Origin: Paraburkholderia fungorum
Lineage (GTDB): Bacteria; Pseudomonadota; Gammaproteobacteria; Burkholderiales; Burkholderiaceae
Assembly: GCF_900099835.1 (NCBI RefSeq)
Contig: NZ_FNKP01000001.1
Location: 1,922,001 to 1,986,000 of the forward strand
Length of the DNA stretch: 64,000 nucleotides
Direction: 5' to 3'
Position 1 is the first letter of the stretch. Each line of letters starts with the position of its first letter. A program made the translations under genes and the position numbers. The notes beneath the pieces are model-generated. The model worked only from the letters and a program-made list of their open reading frames with translations, did not search any database and had not been told where the DNA came from. Below, piece by piece: positions 52,539 to 60,486 of this stretch.

Positions 52539-53888
52539 TCACGTGCCCTTGGCGAGTGGAAACTCGATGGTGACTTCGAGTCCCGGTCCTGGCGTGCGAT
52601 TGCGCAGGCGCAATGCACCGCGATAGCGACCTACCAGCCTCTGTACAATCGCCATGCCAAGGCCCGTGCCGTTGGCTTGCGTACGCGCCGAATTCACACG
52701 ATAGAACGGCCGTGTGACAAGCGCTAGCTGGTCTTCTGGAATGCCAGGACCCTCATCGACCACCGACAGTTCGACACGGGAATGCGACACGCGCGTTTCC
52801 AGAATCACATGCGGAATGCCGTCGCCATCGCTCAGCCCATATTTGCGCGCATTTTCCAGCAGATTGCCGACCACGCGGCGCATGTCGGTTTCATCTGCCT
52901 CGATGACCGCCGACGGCGCGAGCCGGGTAATCAGCCGCATGCTGTCCTCGCTTTGCATACGCGCGGCCAGTTCGCCCGCGATCACCGACAGATCGACCGG
53001 CTCCGGCACACGCTGCACCGGGCGAGCGTAGTCGAGGAAGCGGCCGATGATCATATCCATCTGCTCGATGTCGTCGACCATCGCGTCTTTGGTGCTCTGA
53101 TCGGACGGACTCATTTCGGTTTCGAGCCGCAGACGCGCGAGCGGAGTGCGCAGATCGTGCGAAATACCTGCGAGCATCAGAGCGCGGTCGGCCTCGAGTT
53201 GTTCGAGGTCCTGCACCATCTGGTTGAAGCTTCGGTTGGTCTCAGCGGCCACGCCCATGCCCCGTTCGGGCAGCAGTTCCGGCGATTGACCCGAGCCGAC
53301 CTTGCGTGCGGCCATCGCTAGCCGCGCAAACGGACGGTTCACGAGACTCGTGATAAACGCCGCCCCGAATAGCGACAGCGCCAAAGCGAACACGCCCCAG
53401 CCGGCCCATTGCAGACCGGTCGCGTTGTCGAGCTGATCGCGATCGAGCGCGACCCAGTAATCGTCGTCGTCGATCTTGAAGCTGATCCAGACACCGTTGA
53501 TGTCGTTCACGCTCTGCGCGATGACGGTGTCGTCGCCGAGGCGCCCACGAATGTCGTGTTCGATCAGGCGATTCAGCGACTCGTCGGGCTGGAGCTTGTA
53601 TTTGTCGTTAGCTTCACGCGGATACACCCGCACGCCTTCGTTACTCTCCAGATCCTGCAGCAGCGCGCGCCGCAGATCCGGGTCGGAATAAAGGAGCGCG
53701 GTGCGCGTAAGCTTGACGATGGCGACGAGCTGAAGCGCCACGCGCTGTGCGCGCGGCTCGCGTTCGATCACGCGAAAGCTCTGGAACCAGGCGGCGAGAC
53801 TGACTGCGATCAGCAATGCGATCAACAGAAAGGTCCGCCAGAAAAGGCCGCCGAACGCGAGCGTCAGGAGGCGCCGGTCGATCCGCAT
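52539..53888 (-). CDS. envZ: EnvZ/RisS-type sensor histidine kinase
   Basis: The 449-residue kinase has two membrane segments (about 15-37 and 163-183), a periplasmic domain between them, HAMP (about 184-236), and HisKA with GISHDLRTPLARL and H244. The HATPase has NLLENARKYG, DEGPGIPE and GTGLGMAIVQRLV. It is the likely partner of the upstream OmpR-type regulator on the same strand; in Bordetella the equivalent pair is RisAS. The exact signal (osmolarity, Mg2+ or stress) cannot be read from the sequence. Confidence 0.9.
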   Translation of the reverse strand: MRIDRRLLTLAFGGLFWRTFLLIALLIAVSLAAWFQSFRVIEREPRAQRVALQLVAIVKLTRTALLYSDPDLRRALLQDLESNEGVRVYPREANDKYKLQPDESLNRLIEHDIRGRLGDDTVIAQSVNDINGVWISFKIDDDDYWVALDRDQLDNATGLQWAGWGVFALALSLFGAAFITSLVNRPFARLAMAARKVGSGQSPELLPERGMGVAAETNRSFNQMVQDLEQLEADRALMLAGISHDLRTPLARLRLETEMSPSDQSTKDAMVDDIEQMDMIIGRFLDYARPVQRVPEPVDLSVIAGELAARMQSEDSMRLITRLAPSAVIEADETDMRRVVGNLLENARKYGLSDGDGIPHVILETRVSHSRVELSVVDEGPGIPEDQLALVTRPFYRVNSARTQANGTGLGMAIVQRLVGRYRGALRLRNRTPGPGLEVTIEFPLAKGT

Positions 53889-53996
53889 GGGCCCTTCTTA
53901 TTTGAGATCAAAGACAGCAACTATTTTGCACGAGGCCAGAGCGGGTGCCGAAGCGCTGGCTCTGGCCGACGCGATGCGTGATACCCGGGTAAGGGG

Positions 53997-54065
53997 AAAG
54001 CGCCAACTCGGGTCGACGCTTTGCATGGGACCCGAGTAAGCGCTAAAGCGCCAACTCGGGTCGAC
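53997..54065. repeat. 21-bp direct repeats with an inverted copy, between ompR and envZ
   Basis: AAAGCGCCAACTCGGGTCGAC is present at 53997-54017 and identically at 54045-54065. A related inverted copy (ACCCGAGTAAGCGCT) lies between, around 54030-54044. The group could fold alternately, or bind a regulator, within the ompR-envZ message. Confidence 0.8.
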
Positions 54066-54084
54066 ACATGAGGTGAGTGCAAAC

Positions 54085-54819
54085 TCAGGCCGCACCGTCG
54101 GGGATGAAGACGTAGCCCAGACCCCACACGGTCTGAATGAAGCGCGGGCTGCCCGGGTCCGGTTCGATCAGCTTGCGCAGACGCGAGATCTGCACATCGA
54201 GACTGCGGTCGAACACTTCGTACTCACGGCCGCGCGCAAGCTCCATCAGCTTTTCGCGCGACAGCGGCTGACGCGGATGACGCGCGAAGACCTTGAGCAC
54301 GGAAAACTCGCCCGTGGTCAGCGGAATTTCCTGGCCGGCCTTGGTGAGCGTGCGGGTAGCGAGATTGAGCGCGAATTCGCCGAACTCGAACACCTCGGTG
54401 GTTTCAGACGGTGCACCCGGCAATTCGGACGGCGACTGGCGGCGCAGCACCGCGTGAATTCGCGCGACCAGTTCGCGCGGATTGAATGGCTTGGGCAGAT
54501 AGTCGTCGGCACCCATTTCGAGCCCGACAATACGATCGACATCTTCACCCTTGGCCGTCAGCATGATGATCGGCGTGCGGTCGTTGCTGCCGCGCAGACG
54601 GCGGCAGATCGACAGGCCGTCTTCGCCTGGCAGCATCAGATCGAGCACCAGCAGGTCGAAGCGCTCACGCACCCACAGCTTGTTCATGGACGGCGCGTTT
54701 TCGGCAACGTAGACATTGAAGCCCTGTTCGCCGAGGTAACGGCGCAGCAGATCGCGCAGGCGCGGATCGTCGTCGACGACGAGGATTTTCGAAGGGTTTT
54801 TGGTTTCCATGGTCGGCAT
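54085..54819 (-). CDS. ompR: OmpR/RisA-type response regulator
   Basis: The 244-residue protein has a receiver (about residues 10-125; phosphoacceptor D60 in LLVLDLMLPGEDG, K in DDYLPKPFNP) and an OmpR/PhoB winged-helix DNA-binding domain (about 145-240; FSVLKVFARHPRQPLSREKLM, SRLRKLIEPD). The sequence is close to Bordetella RisA. An alternative ATG at 54810 (METKNPS) is possible. It precedes envZ with a 196-base gap holding repeats. Target genes are unknown, but porin and envelope genes are usual. Confidence 0.92.
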   Translation of the reverse strand: MPTMETKNPSKILVVDDDPRLRDLLRRYLGEQGFNVYVAENAPSMNKLWVRERFDLLVLDLMLPGEDGLSICRRLRGSNDRTPIIMLTAKGEDVDRIVGLEMGADDYLPKPFNPRELVARIHAVLRRQSPSELPGAPSETTEVFEFGEFALNLATRTLTKAGQEIPLTTGEFSVLKVFARHPRQPLSREKLMELARGREYEVFDRSLDVQISRLRKLIEPDPGSPRFIQTVWGLGYVFIPDGAA

Positions 54820-55048
54820 CTTAGCGCGATTAGAAAGTGGTGCGCGGTCGCATCATTTCTGGGGTTACAGTCAGTTACAAAATTTACCCGGACTGTGGCA
54901 CGACGTAAAGCAGGGGCAGGTAGACTCCTTTACTGAATGCGGCTGTTCGGTGGATACTTCACTCGACTAACACTCTCGCACCCGGCTCGTTACCGGGGTC
55001 TGTATACGCATTTGAGGTAGCCGGTTGCCGCGCCACGAAGGGAACAAC

Positions 55049-55378
55049 ATGAAGGGAGGGGTTTGGCCAAATGTGCGCCTGAGCGTCATTGCACTGGCAG
55101 TAGCCGGTACGCTCGCAGGCTCACTGGTACCCACGCTCGCCCATGCCCAGCCTTCCGCCGACAGAGCTGCGAGTGAGCGCGCGCCTAGATCAGGCAACCC
55201 GCGTTCAAGCCGCCACAATCTGAATAGCGACGAACGTCCTGCATCAGACGCAATGTTGCGCACGGCAGTTCCCCCCGATCTTGATCAACGTCGTCGTGAT
55301 GGTCATATGACGCCCGACGAACGACGTCTATTGCGGCAGCATATCGAAGATGCTGTCCGTGAGCTCTACAAGCGGTAG
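55049..55378 (+). CDS. Small exported protein of unknown function
   Basis: The 109-residue protein starts at 55049 after GAAGGGA. Residues 1-34 form a Sec signal peptide (LSVIALAVAGTLAGSLVPTLAHA). The mature part is Arg/Ser/Asp-rich and ends in TPDERRLLRQHIEDAVRELYKR, a helical, charged tail. No family is recognised. It precedes the DUF1800/DUF1501 pair by ~175 bases on the same strand and could be part of that locus or independent. Confidence 0.65.
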   Translation: MKGGVWPNVRLSVIALAVAGTLAGSLVPTLAHAQPSADRAASERAPRSGNPRSSRHNLNSDERPASDAMLRTAVPPDLDQRRRDGHMTPDERRLLRQHIEDAVRELYKR

Positions 55379-55553
55379 CTATTTCCGTGCCTGACACCGG
55401 GCACATCACTCGCGCACCTTCTTCGCGTGAGACATCCTGTTTCAACTCCATAGTCAACTTTCCCGCGCAGCCTGCCGTTGAGGCGTTAGAGCAATACTTG
55501 TATTGCCGCGTCAACGCGTCTTTGCGTGGCGTCATGCTGCGAGGAGGTAGTCG

Positions 55554-57212
55554 ATGAAACTGCGGGCGCACGGTAATCGCGGGCGATGGTTTGTAGTCTC
55601 TGCCATGGTGTCGAATGTCGCCTTGGGCGCAGCGTTGCCTCGCGATTCGTCGGTTTCAGCCGCGCAGCAAGGGGCAACTTCAACTGCGCATGTGAGGCAT
55701 CGACCGGTAGCGAGGACGGCCGCCACGTCGTCAGCTACGGCCAGCGAGCAGACCATCCTCGATGCCGATGATGCGCGCTTTTTCCTCACGCGAATCGGCT
55801 TTGAGCCAGATCGCACCGAGGCTGCGCAATACGTCGGACTTACCCGGCAGCAGGCCGTCGACAAGGTGTTCGCGACAGCGCGAACCGAAGCCGTCACGCC
55901 ATCTCCCGACTGGGTGTTCGAACCCATCCCGACACGAGAAGCGCGCCAGACGTGGACTGTCGATCAGCGTCGCGACGAGCAAAGTCTGCGTAGACAGCGT
56001 TACGAACTATTACGCGCGTGGTGGGTTCGCGAGATGTTGGCGACGCCTTCGCCGCTCACCGAGCGTATGACGCTGTTCTGGCATAACCACTTCACGTCCG
56101 CGCAGGACAAGGTTCCGTATCCGCAGCAGATGGCGCAGCAAAACATGCTGTTGCGCCGCGACGCGCTGGGAAATTTCGCAGACTTGCTGCACGAAGTCGC
56201 GAAAGATCCGGCAATGCTGCATTACCTCGACGGAGCAAGCAATCGCAAGGGCCGGCCCAACGAGAATTTCGCGCGCGAAGTGATGGAACTGTTCACGCTG
56301 GGCGAAGGCCCTTACACGCAGCGCGATGTGTCAGAGGCGGCGCGCGCTTATACGGGCTGGAGCCTCGATCCCGACACGCAGGCTTACGTGTGGCGCGCGA
56401 ATCAGCACGACGACGGCGATAAAACCGTGCTCGGCCAAACCGGTCGGTTCGATGGCGATCAGGTGCTGGACATCCTGCTCGCACGTCCGGAAACGGCCAC
56501 TTTCGTGACCACGAAGCTATGGCGCGAATTCGTCTCCGAAACGCCTGACCCCGCTCGCATCGCGCCGATCGCCGAGCAGTTTCGCGCCAGCCATTACGAG
56601 ATCGCGGTCGCACTGCGCGGACTATTTCTGAGCGACGCATTCTGGGACGACAGCAATCGCGGCGTCCTCGTGAAATCGCCGGCGGAGTTCGTGGTCGGGA
56701 CCTTGCGGGCGTTCGATGTTGGCTACGACAGTACCGGCGCCTTCGCCGCGCAGATGCGCGTGCTCGGCGAGAACCTGTTCGCTGCGCCGAACGTCAAAGG
56801 ATGGCCGGGCGGCACGACCTGGATCAATAGCTCGACGCTGCTTGCACGCAAGCAATTCGTCGAGCAACTGTTTCGCGCGACCGAAGCCGCGCCGATGCGC
56901 ACGGGGCAGCCGGGTCGCCCTGCGAACGCGACATTCGCGGCGAGCGGCGCAGCCGCCGCCATGCAGACGAGTCCGCCGATGCAACGCGTCATGGCAACAG
57001 CAAAAAGCGCGCGAGGTGGCGTACGCTTTGACGTCGACACATGGCTCGCGCCGTACAACACTGCGCCTGCTGCGAGGCCCGGGTTGTCGGCCGAGCTTCA
57101 GTTGCAGCATGCAGTCCTGCCGTTCACGCCGGTGGACGCAATCGAAACGGATTCGACCGCGAGCGCCTACCTGGAAGCATTGCTGATGGACCCGGCTTAT
57201 CAGTTGAAATAA
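55554..57212 (+). CDS. DUF1800 family exported protein
   Basis: The 552-residue protein has a possible signal peptide (about residues 10-30) and the DUF1800 region (about 70-480): RFFLTRIGFEPD, WVREMLATPSPLTERMTLFWHNHF, RPNENFAREVMELFTLGEGPYTQRDVSEAARAYTGW (split here as motif), and WPGGTTWINSS. DUF1800 is widespread, often beside DUF1501, and has no established biochemical role. GAGGAGG precedes the ATG. The DUF1501 gene follows 32 bases after its stop, and this pairing is conserved in many bacteria. Confidence 0.88.
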   Translation: MKLRAHGNRGRWFVVSAMVSNVALGAALPRDSSVSAAQQGATSTAHVRHRPVARTAATSSATASEQTILDADDARFFLTRIGFEPDRTEAAQYVGLTRQQAVDKVFATARTEAVTPSPDWVFEPIPTREARQTWTVDQRRDEQSLRRQRYELLRAWWVREMLATPSPLTERMTLFWHNHFTSAQDKVPYPQQMAQQNMLLRRDALGNFADLLHEVAKDPAMLHYLDGASNRKGRPNENFAREVMELFTLGEGPYTQRDVSEAARAYTGWSLDPDTQAYVWRANQHDDGDKTVLGQTGRFDGDQVLDILLARPETATFVTTKLWREFVSETPDPARIAPIAEQFRASHYEIAVALRGLFLSDAFWDDSNRGVLVKSPAEFVVGTLRAFDVGYDSTGAFAAQMRVLGENLFAAPNVKGWPGGTTWINSSTLLARKQFVEQLFRATEAAPMRTGQPGRPANATFAASGAAAAMQTSPPMQRVMATAKSARGGVRFDVDTWLAPYNTAPAARPGLSAELQLQHAVLPFTPVDAIETDSTASAYLEALLMDPAYQLK

Positions 57213-57244
57213 TCCCGGTCGTTACAAGAAAAACGAGGTACAGG

Positions 57245-58462
57245 ATGAATCGACGTAGCTTTCTTTCGACGAGCGCAGCTGCCGGCGCAACGCTATGGTT
57301 GCCCCGGGCGTTCGGCGCGCAGACGGCGTTGGCGGATGGGGCTTCGGCCAACGGCTACGACAACCTGCTGATCCTCGTCGAACTGAAAGGCGGCAACGAC
57401 GGCTTGAACACTGTGATCCCGTTTGCCGATCCCGCGTATTACGAATTGCGCCGGAACATCGGCATCAAACGCGGGCAGGCGATTCAACTCGACGAGCGCA
57501 CCGCGCTGCATCCGTCGCTGCTGCCGCTGATGCCGCTATGGCAAAGCGGGCAACTGGCGATCGTGCAGGGCGTCAGCTACGCGCAGCCGAACCTGTCGCA
57601 CTTTCGTTCGATCGAGATATGGGACACCGCGTCGCGCTCCGACCAATATTTACGTGAGGGCTGGCTGACGCGAACGTTTGCGCAGGCGCCCGTGCCCACC
57701 GGTTTTGCCGCAGACGGCGTGGTGATCGGCAGCGCTGAAATGGGGCCGTTCGCGAATGGCGCGCGCGCGATCGCGCTGGTCAACCCAACCCAGTTCATCA
57801 AGTCGTCGAGACTTGCCACGCCCGTGTCTCTGCATGAACGCAACCCCGAGTTGGCCCATATTCTCGACGTCGAAAACGACATCGTGAAAGCGGCCGACCG
57901 GCTGCGTCCCACGCAAAATAATGTGCAGTTAAAAACCGTGTTTCCCGGTGGAGCGTTCGGCAATTCGATCAAAACGGCGATGCAGGTGCTGGCTGCCGGT
58001 GACACCCCGCAAGCGCAACCGCGAAGCGGGCAGGGCGTCGCCGTGATCCGTCTGACGCTGAATGGCTTCGACACGCATCAGAATCAGCCGGGGCAGCAGG
58101 CCGCGTTGCTCAAGCAGTTTGCGGACGGATTCGCGGCGATGAAGTCGGCGCTCGTCGAGCTTGGCCGCTGGAACGAGACGCTGGTGATGACATACGCAGA
58201 GTTCGGGCGACGTCCGCGTGAGAATCAGAGTCAAGGCACCGATCACGGTACCGTCGCGCCGCAATTCGTCATGGGCGGGCGCGTGCGAGGCGGTTTGCAC
58301 GGCGTCGCGCCGGTACTCGCGCGGCTCGACGGGAACGGTAATTTGCCGGTCGGGGTGGATTTTCGGCAGCTCTATGCGACGGTGCTTGGGCCCTGGTGGG
58401 GGCTGGATGCGTCGGAGATTTTGCAGCAGAGGTTTGAGCCGTTGCCGTTGTTGCGGGTGTGA
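57245..58462 (+). CDS. DUF1501 family protein with a twin-arginine signal
   Basis: The 405-residue protein begins MNRRSFLSTSAAAGATLWLP, a twin-arginine (Tat) export signal, so it likely folds in the cytoplasm before export and may hold a cofactor. The DUF1501 core shares features with the alkaline phosphatase/sulfatase fold: VELKGGNDGLNTVIPFADP, DTHQNQPGQQA, and AEFGRRPRENQSQGTDHG near the C-terminus. The ATG at 57245 follows GAGG; upstream reading frame is not coding. It is paired with the DUF1800 gene. Activity is unknown. Confidence 0.88.
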   Translation: MNRRSFLSTSAAAGATLWLPRAFGAQTALADGASANGYDNLLILVELKGGNDGLNTVIPFADPAYYELRRNIGIKRGQAIQLDERTALHPSLLPLMPLWQSGQLAIVQGVSYAQPNLSHFRSIEIWDTASRSDQYLREGWLTRTFAQAPVPTGFAADGVVIGSAEMGPFANGARAIALVNPTQFIKSSRLATPVSLHERNPELAHILDVENDIVKAADRLRPTQNNVQLKTVFPGGAFGNSIKTAMQVLAAGDTPQAQPRSGQGVAVIRLTLNGFDTHQNQPGQQAALLKQFADGFAAMKSALVELGRWNETLVMTYAEFGRRPRENQSQGTDHGTVAPQFVMGGRVRGGLHGVAPVLARLDGNGNLPVGVDFRQLYATVLGPWWGLDASEILQQRFEPLPLLRV

Positions 58463-58553
58463 CGAGGTGAGGGGCGGCACTGGTTGTCGTGTGCGAGTTG
58501 CAGCAAAACATTCTCGACGCGCAGCGGCCGTTATCCCACCGTTGCGAACGCGT

Positions 58554-59378
58554 CTATTTCGCCCGCCACGCAATCCATAGTTTGCGGATCGGCGTCAACG
58601 CAATCCGCTGATGCAAAACCTTATAGCCGTCGCGCTCGATTTCATCCAGCAGCGCCAACGCCAACGCGGCCAGCGCAAGCAGCGTCCGCTGCGAACGACG
58701 CTCGCCACGGGGTATTGCGTCAAGCGCCGTATGCAACGCCGTGCGCGCTCGAGTGGTCTCGAAGCGCATTAGCTCGGTGAACGCGTCGGAATATTTTCGG
58801 TTGATCAGATCGGCGGCAGTGACGTTATAGCGCTGCATTTCGTCGATCGGAATATAGATGCGCCCGTGCCGCGCATCATTTCCGGTTTCGGCGACGCATT
58901 GCGCAAGCAGCAGCGCATCGCCCAGCGGCGCGGCCCAGTCGGACGAATGCTCGGCGTCTTTCGCCGTGACGCGCGCGACCAGCGCCGCGAACGTGCCTCC
59001 AACGCTTGCCACATAGCGCTTCAGATTCGGATAGTCGAGGTAGCGCGCCTGGTCGAGGTCCATTTCGAAGCCGGAAAGCAACGCCTGCAACTCCGGATAT
59101 TCCGCTTTCGCGTCGGGCAGATAGGCCTCCAGCGCCTTGGCAACCGGATGCGATGGCGAGCCCGAAGCCAGCGCGGCGATCTCGTTTTGCCACCACGCGA
59201 GCTTGGTGCGACCGATGGTCGGATCGCTGGTTTCCTTGACCGTTTCCTCGAACTCGCGGCGCAATGCGAACAGCGCGGTCAGAAGTGGCTGACTTTTCGC
59301 GGGCGCCTGCCGAAGCGCGTAGTAAGTGCTCGATCCTGGGGGCGCCGCTTTCTGCTGGCAATATTCGTCGAAATTCAC
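58554..59378 (-). CDS. Squalene/phytoene synthase-like protein with altered catalytic motifs
   Basis: The 274-residue protein has the all-helical isoprenoid synthase fold pattern (YYALRQAPAKSQPLLTALFALR, IGRTKLAWWQNEI, GRIYIP). The first aspartate motif (DxxxD) is replaced by REFEETVKETSD (41-52), and the second is changed to ETGND (164-168). It resembles the catalytically silent complex-I assembly factor NDUFAF6 group more than true synthases. The start is GTG at 59378, with no strong ribosome-binding site. No hopanoid or carotenoid genes are near, supporting a non-synthase role. Confidence 0.75.
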   Translation of the reverse strand: MNFDEYCQQKAAPPGSSTYYALRQAPAKSQPLLTALFALRREFEETVKETSDPTIGRTKLAWWQNEIAALASGSPSHPVAKALEAYLPDAKAEYPELQALLSGFEMDLDQARYLDYPNLKRYVASVGGTFAALVARVTAKDAEHSSDWAAPLGDALLLAQCVAETGNDARHGRIYIPIDEMQRYNVTAADLINRKYSDAFTELMRFETTRARTALHTALDAIPRGERRSQRTLLALAALALALLDEIERDGYKVLHQRIALTPIRKLWIAWRAK

Positions 59379-59599
59379 TGGATTGGCGTCGTGGGGAAAG
59401 GCAGGCGAAGAAGGCTGACACGGAAGGCCGTGCGTCGAGCCAAAAATTGTAGCATCGGCGATGGATTGAAGGACGCCGCAGATGCAGACAAGTGCGAATC
59501 AATCGGTTAGAATCTCGCGCTTACGCTTTCGGACGCAGGTTTTTGACGCGGCTGGAAGCAGGCAGGACATCGGGTGAACGCACTTCGGCTCACCCGGCT

Positions 59600-59686
59600 G
59601 CGAGGGTGGCGAAATTGGTAGACGCACCAGGTTTAGGTCCTGACGCCCGCAAGGGTGTAGGGGTTCGAGTCCCCTCCCTCGCACCA
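59600..59686 (+). tRNA. tRNA-Leu (anticodon TAG)
   Basis: The 87-base gene folds as a class II tRNA. The acceptor stem GCGAGGG pairs with CCCTCGC (59676-59682), the anticodon loop TTTAGGT gives TAG at 59634-59636 (reads CUA and probably other CUN codons), the long variable arm and T-loop GGTTCGAGTCC are present, and 3' CCA is encoded (59684-59686). A C-A mismatch sits at the anticodon stem base. TAGAAT at 59508-59513 may be its -10 box. Confidence 0.97.
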
Positions 59687-59700
59687 TTATTTAAAGCGAA

Positions 59701-59736
59701 AAACCCCGTTAAGTCTTTGGACTGACGGGGTTTTTT
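59701..59736 (+). terminator. Terminator of tRNA-Leu
   Basis: AAACCCCGT (59701-59709) pairs with ACGGGGTTT (59725-59733) and further T residues follow to 59736. An inner AGTC/GACT pairing extends the stem. Confidence 0.9.
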
Positions 59737-59790
59737 GTTTTCGTCTATTTTTGCTTCGTACGCCGGGCCCATGGTCGCCCGGGGCCTGGT

Positions 59791-60090
59791 TCATGCGGCC
59801 GGCGCGTCGGGCTGGGCCGCAGACGCAGAGGGCGAACCCGGCAGTTCCGCTTGGGCTGCCCCTTCGAGAAAACGGCGGGTCGACTCGAAGGCCTGGAGCA
59901 TCGGCTCCGGCCACGGCGTTTGCAGCATGACCGCCTGGTGGTTTTCAAATGCCGACGACAAAAGCTTCACCAGTTCGGGCGAGCGGAGGTGGCGCAGCAG
60001 CACGCTAACGGCAATCGCCGTCGCCTGGCTTGCGCCGGCGGTCTGGAGTTCCGAAGCGGTGAGCGCTGCAACCTGTTTGTTGATGTCCAC
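59791..60090 (-). CDS. Short hypothetical protein, GTG start
   Basis: The 99-residue protein is chosen to start at GTG 60090, where AAGGA lies ~10 bases upstream (minus strand) and the sequence is VDINKQVAALTASELQ; the longer frame from 60162 has a random-looking N-terminus. It is helical (LLRHLRSPELVKLLSSAFENHQ) with a Pro/Ala/Ser-rich tail. No family, signal peptide or membrane helix is evident. It faces the tRNA gene and its terminator. Confidence 0.55.
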   Translation of the reverse strand: MDINKQVAALTASELQTAGASQATAIAVSVLLRHLRSPELVKLLSSAFENHQAVMLQTPWPEPMLQAFESTRRFLEGAAQAELPGSPSASAAQPDAPAA

Positions 60091-60486
60091 AGAAGCTTCC
60101 TTGAATGAAAAGTGGAGAGTGAAGGCTCGGTGGCCAATCCCGAATTTTGACATGGTTGGCAACGCATCGCGATACGAGGCACTTTGCCTTGTCCGGCAAA
60201 CATGGCATTGCGGTTCAGGCGGGTCAGTCGCGCGGATTCAAAAACGCATGTGCGCAATACTCCGGAATCTCCCAGTTTCGGTATTCTGGATAACCTGCAG
60301 GGCATACGCTGGGCACGATGATCCGGACGTTCAGGGTGATCGGCAGCACGCGGCTCTTATCCATTTTTGTTCGACTTGTCATAACCGGCTGGTATGACAC
60401 GGATCGCGCCTTTTTTCGGCGCGGGATGTTTCCGCTCACTGGCGGCATCTCGTGCCGCTCAACAATGTGGTTCTGGAAACCTGGCA
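60091..60486. other. Intergenic region between the short hypothetical gene and the DUF3999-like gene
   Basis: The 396-base gap separates divergent genes. No clear gene, hairpin or RNA is visible. Confidence 0.45.

Noticed and set aside
53898..54095. Short minus-strand frame with repeated VDPSWRF peptide between ompR and envZ
   Set aside because: The peptide repetition simply reflects the 21-bp DNA repeats. There is no ribosome-binding site and the frame is not conserved in character.
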